From CAJBLF01 sp041663325 (GTDB lineage: Bacteria > Patescibacteriota > Gracilibacteria > Absconditabacterales > Absconditicoccaceae), in the NCBI GenBank assembly GCA_041663325.1, contig JBAZRN010000023.1, positions 1 to 19,053 of the forward strand: a DNA stretch of 19,053 nt, given 5' to 3'. Position numbers and translations under genes: made by a program. Positions 16,040-19,053 of this stretch are shown one piece after another. Numbering within the stretch: the first letter of the stretch is position 1; every line of letters starts with the position of its first letter. The notes under the pieces are model-generated. The model was not told where the DNA came from, made no database searches, and saw nothing but the letters and a program-made list of their open reading frames with translations.

Positions 16040-16879
16040 TTGTACAAACAGATTCTCAACATCTTATTCCAGTGAACTGCTGATCAGGCATGCGAACATA
16101 TCCTTGGGCTTTATAGCAGAAAGGGTTTTTGTATTGTAGATTATCTCTATTTTGCCAATATTGCAGGAAAGAAGCTTTTTGATTACTACTCAATCACTTA
16201 TTCACCAGAATATTTTCGTGAAGCATTGTTGGCTGACTATAAAGCGATAAATGTCTATGGTGTTTACAAAGTCTATCAGCAAGCCATACTTGATGCTGAT
16301 GTGGTGTTGCCTGACGGAATCGCTTTGCAGATTTTCTTTTTTCTCGCTAAACGAAAGCGACTCAAAAATTTAAATGGAACTGATTTTTGTCCATATTTTC
16401 TCTCCTTTATCAAAGACCACCATCCTGATAAACATATGAATATCATTCTCTATGGAACATATCCGCATCTTTTGGGAAAAACTAAGCAATTGCTTCAAAA
16501 TCAAGGCTATACTGTTGTCTATGCGCAGGATGGATATACGAATTTAAACTGGGATAATGTTGAATTGGCATTGAAGTCCAAAGAAACGATTAATGTTTTA
16601 TTGGTGGCGAGATCGACTCCTGAATATCCTATCCAAGAGATTTGGACATTGGCGAATAAGCAAAACATTCAAAAACATAGGCTTATTGTTCTCAATCAGT
16701 GAGGCACATTTGATTTTTGGGTGGGCGAGCAAAAAAGAGCTCCCAATCTTGTAAGAACATTGAAGTTGGAGCGATTGTGGAGACTCGTGTCTGATCCCAA
16801 AAGGAATGTCAAAAAAGTTCTTTCTACTCTGGCTATTTTGAAGTATATTTTCTTCTATTTGATATTGAAAAAGAAGTAG
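16040..16879 (+). CDS. WecG/TagA/CpsF-family glycosyltransferase
   Basis: The 279-residue product matches the TagA/WecG fold: DADVVLPDGIAL (the conserved Asp of PDG at about residue 92), NGTDFCPYFL, MNIILYGTYPHLLGKT, YAQDGYTNL, INVLLVARSTPEYP, NQGGTFDFWVGEQKRAPNLVRTLKLERLWRL and a Lys-rich end. UGA is the first Gly of GGTFDF. Members transfer ManNAc(A) or a related sugar to lipid-linked GlcNAc in teichoic acid, enterobacterial common antigen or capsule synthesis, at the membrane. The start is uncertain: the only open codon before the fold is TTG 16040, and an ATG further up (15962) is separated by TAG. The C-terminus YIFFYLILKKK may touch the membrane. Confidence 0.88.
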
Positions 16880-16954
16880 ATATGACTACACAAGAAGTAG
16901 TTCTCTGTTTTTGGTGATTTTTCATCTTGTTTTATTGTTTTACGTCCCCATTTG

Positions 16955-19000
16955 ATGCATCTCAAAGAAAAAAAATTTCTTTATCTGTCAGAAGAGCAGG
17001 TTTTCAATTTTACTGAGGAAATAAAGAACGGAATCAAAATAAAAATGTTCGTCGGGTTCCAATCAGATAAATTTTTGGATTTTCAAAAGGACCTGCTTCA
17101 GGATTTTGTCGCTGAACTTAAAGATAAAATCACTGATGAAAACTATGATATCGACACTATAAAAAATAATTTTGAAATAGCCCTCCAAAATCTAAATATA
17201 AGACTCAAAGCGTTCGCTGACAAGGTTCGTGATGTAGATTTTTTTGGTATTAAAGGATATATCCAACTTGTTTTGGATAATGTTTTGATGCTTTCTATGA
17301 TCGGTGATGTGAGCGTGATGATATTCAGAGATGAAAAATTATATTATTCACTCACCAATTCGCTCAATGACAAAGGCAAGATAGATTTGTTTTCTGATTT
17401 TGTAGAAGGGGATCTCGAGGGACATGATCAAATCCTCTATGTGGGGACCAAAATCTCTGATGTGTTTGACAATAGTGATTTCAAAGAAATGGAAACTGTT
17501 CTCAGATCAGAAGATACTCATTTGATCAACTTTTTTCAAGAACTTCTCAATGCAAGATTGGATAAGAAATCATTTGGATTTATTTTTCATTATGTTATTA
17601 CGGGAGTTGCACCAAAAGTTCGTGAAGAATTTTCTATGAAAATCAGCGAAAACTCGCTCTTTGGCAAACTCAAGAAACTGATATTCAAAAATAAATATCA
17701 AGCGACGGTAGCCATTCTCGGTATTTTTATCCTGTTTATGGTAATCAATCTGCTTTCTCAGGTATTAAAATCAAATGCGGATACCTTTGTTACCTCTGAT
17801 GGAGTGACGGTAGATCTTACTATAGAAGATATCAAAAAAGATCTTTTTGTGTTTCAGTGAATGGATCCAACCTCTGAAGAAAAATCTATCAAATATAATG
17901 AAATCTTGAGTAAGCTTGATGTCCTTCAAAGTAAAGGAAGATGGCTCGAAGATGTTGCTCAGTTTAGAAAATTATTGCAATCAGAATATTATAAAGGATT
18001 TAATATTGTGTATGTCAGCAGTTTGACAAAATTTGACGACGCCACTCTTGGCAATAAAACTAAAATTTTAAGTTTCAATCCTTCAGAAATCTCACAACTA
18101 GGAACGATTCAATCGCTTTATGTATGGAGAAATATGATCGTAGCAGGGACTAAATCTGCATTAGTAGGCGCGCTTGATGATAATATGAGAGGATCATTGA
18201 TCGATTACAATCTTCCTTCAACGGAAAGCATGAAAGGTTGTAATCTTAGTTTGCTAAAAGATGGATTGTATTGTTTTACCAATGCTGCGAATATTTATTC
18301 TGTCAATAAAGAATGAGCTCAGCCGGTTACGACCACTGATGCTGCGCCGTTTTCGAAAAATATTGCCGGTGTAGTGACCTATGGGAAAGCTAATCTTTAT
18401 GTTTTTGAAAACAATGTAAGCGCGGCAGGCAATACTACTTTGGTTACGAGATATCGTAATACTTTATGATCACAAACAATCTATCAATGAGGACAAAAAT
18501 ATTATCTGGGCGCGAATATGACGGGATTTTCTTTTTCGTCTGGATTTGCTAGTTTCGCAGTTGACTGATCTTTCTTGACGTGGAATGATGGCAAACTTTA
18601 TCAATTCCGAAGAAATCCTCCGACAGCGTTTACGCTTGATGTTCGTGAAGTTAAATTGCTGTGATGAGATAAAAAAACATTGCAATATTCCAATGATGTA
18701 AAAGTGATAAGCTCTGTCAATTCAAAATATGTCTATCTGTTTGATAGGACGAACCAAACTTTTACTATTTACGAATCTCGTCCGGCAAAAAGCGCTAACC
18801 AATATAACTATGGATTATACTATGTCTTTATGTTCAAATTTGATTTATGAACCAATAAAGTCATAGATATAGATATTCCTGATCCTAGCGGAAATAGACC
18901 AGATATGTATATTTTGACCAGTGAATGAGTTAATAAGGTCGCTTTGTATGAATTTATCGATAGCATCACAGACAATAAAATGCTTAAACAATTGAACTAG
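16955..19000 (+). CDS. PP2C-like domain/transmembrane/C-terminal beta-rich protein
   Basis: Under UGA=Gly one frame runs from ATG 16955 (TTG 16952 possible) to TAG 18998-19000, giving 681 residues. The N-terminal ~225 residues look like a PP2C-type phosphatase fold: NFEIALQNLNIRL, GIKGYIQLVLDN, LSMIGDVSVMIFRDEKLYYS. The first metal-binding Asp motif is not apparent, so it may be catalytically dead. A single transmembrane helix (about 248-271, VAILGIFILFMVINLLSQVL) follows. The remaining ~400 residues are rich in Tyr/Asn/Ser beta-strand-like repeats (NIVYVSSLTKF, LYVWRNMIVAG, KANLYVFEN, KYVYLFDRT), as in a beta-propeller. That suggests sensing outside and signalling inside, or the reverse. UGA is Gly about ten times, once directly before an internal ATG (17858-17863), where standard-code gene finders would split it. 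Confidence 0.75.
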
Positions 19001-19004
19001 TGAA

Positions 19005-19044
19005 AAGTAGAAAGTAGAAAGTGGAAATATTCTACCTTCCACTT
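19005..19044. repeat. Heptamers in inverted arrangement after the last gene
   Basis: Three heptamers AAGTAGA, AAGTAGA, AAGTGGA (19005-19025) are followed by their inverted form (complement AAGTGGA, AGGTAGA, to 19044). AAGTGGAA (19019-19026) and TTCCACTT (19037-19044) give an 8-bp stem with a 10-nt loop, which may end transcription of the preceding gene. There is only a short T-tract after it. Confidence 0.7.
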
Positions 19045-19053
19045 ATCATTTAG

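Noticed and set aside
1..19053. UGA as tryptophan (code 4) in a mycoplasma-like genome
   Set aside because: UGA occupies conserved glycine positions, not tryptophan ones, and UGG is used normally for Trp (for example LKWIGTFHS).
1..19053. tRNA or rRNA genes
   Set aside because: No T-arm consensus with a matching acceptor stem and no rRNA signature was seen on either strand.

Overview
The window comes from an AT-rich bacterium in which UGA is a sense codon for glycine (genetic code 25), as known for Gracilibacteria and Absconditabacteria (BD1-5/SR1, CPR radiation). UGA fills invariant glycine positions in recognisable proteins: the Walker A of a UvrD/PcrA helicase (GAGSGKT), SGGVDS and KDSQGLCF of MnmA, TGDGDF of a NYN nuclease, GHGVGLSG of a SpoIID domain and GGTFDF of a TagA/WecG glycosyltransferase. 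Read with the standard code almost every gene shatters; with UGA=Gly they become long and continuous. All coordinates here use that reading.

Layout. 1-4540 (+): two large unrecognised genes. The second is broken by an 8-bp tandem repeat (AAAGAGAC x6) that puts its last ~450 codons out of frame, which looks like a phase-variation switch. 4544-8974 (-): mnmA, a 48-aa lysine-rich histone-like protein, a CoA-binding-fold protein, and a UvrD/PcrA helicase whose stop lies 3 bp before the CoA-binding gene. 9097-11456 (-): a deoxyhypusine-synthase-like gene, a small hypothetical with a strong Shine-Dalgarno, and a four-helix membrane protein. These three use no UGA despite about 42 glycines and look recently acquired. 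11520-12461 (-): a dnaE-like gene cut off at the end of its PHP domain. 12462-13152: a 690-bp intergenic region with an octamer array and two candidate structured RNAs. 13153-19000 (+): an envelope cluster with an amidase (PGRP)-SpoIID fusion, a NYN nuclease, a TagA/WecG glycosyltransferase, and a PP2C-like/transmembrane/C-terminal extracellular-type protein.

A recurring theme is short tandem repeats of 7-8 bp. Arrays with different sequences sit directly before the start codons of mnmA, uvrD and dnaE, inside the mnmA reading frame, inside the large unknown gene, and after the last gene. Because 7 and 8 are not multiples of 3, copy-number slippage would switch frames in coding copies and change leader spacing in upstream copies.

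Functional themes are tRNA 2-thiolation, DNA repair, chromatin packing and cell-wall remodelling. No rRNA, tRNA, insertion sequence or CRISPR array was recognised. All calls come from reading the sequence; no database search was possible.
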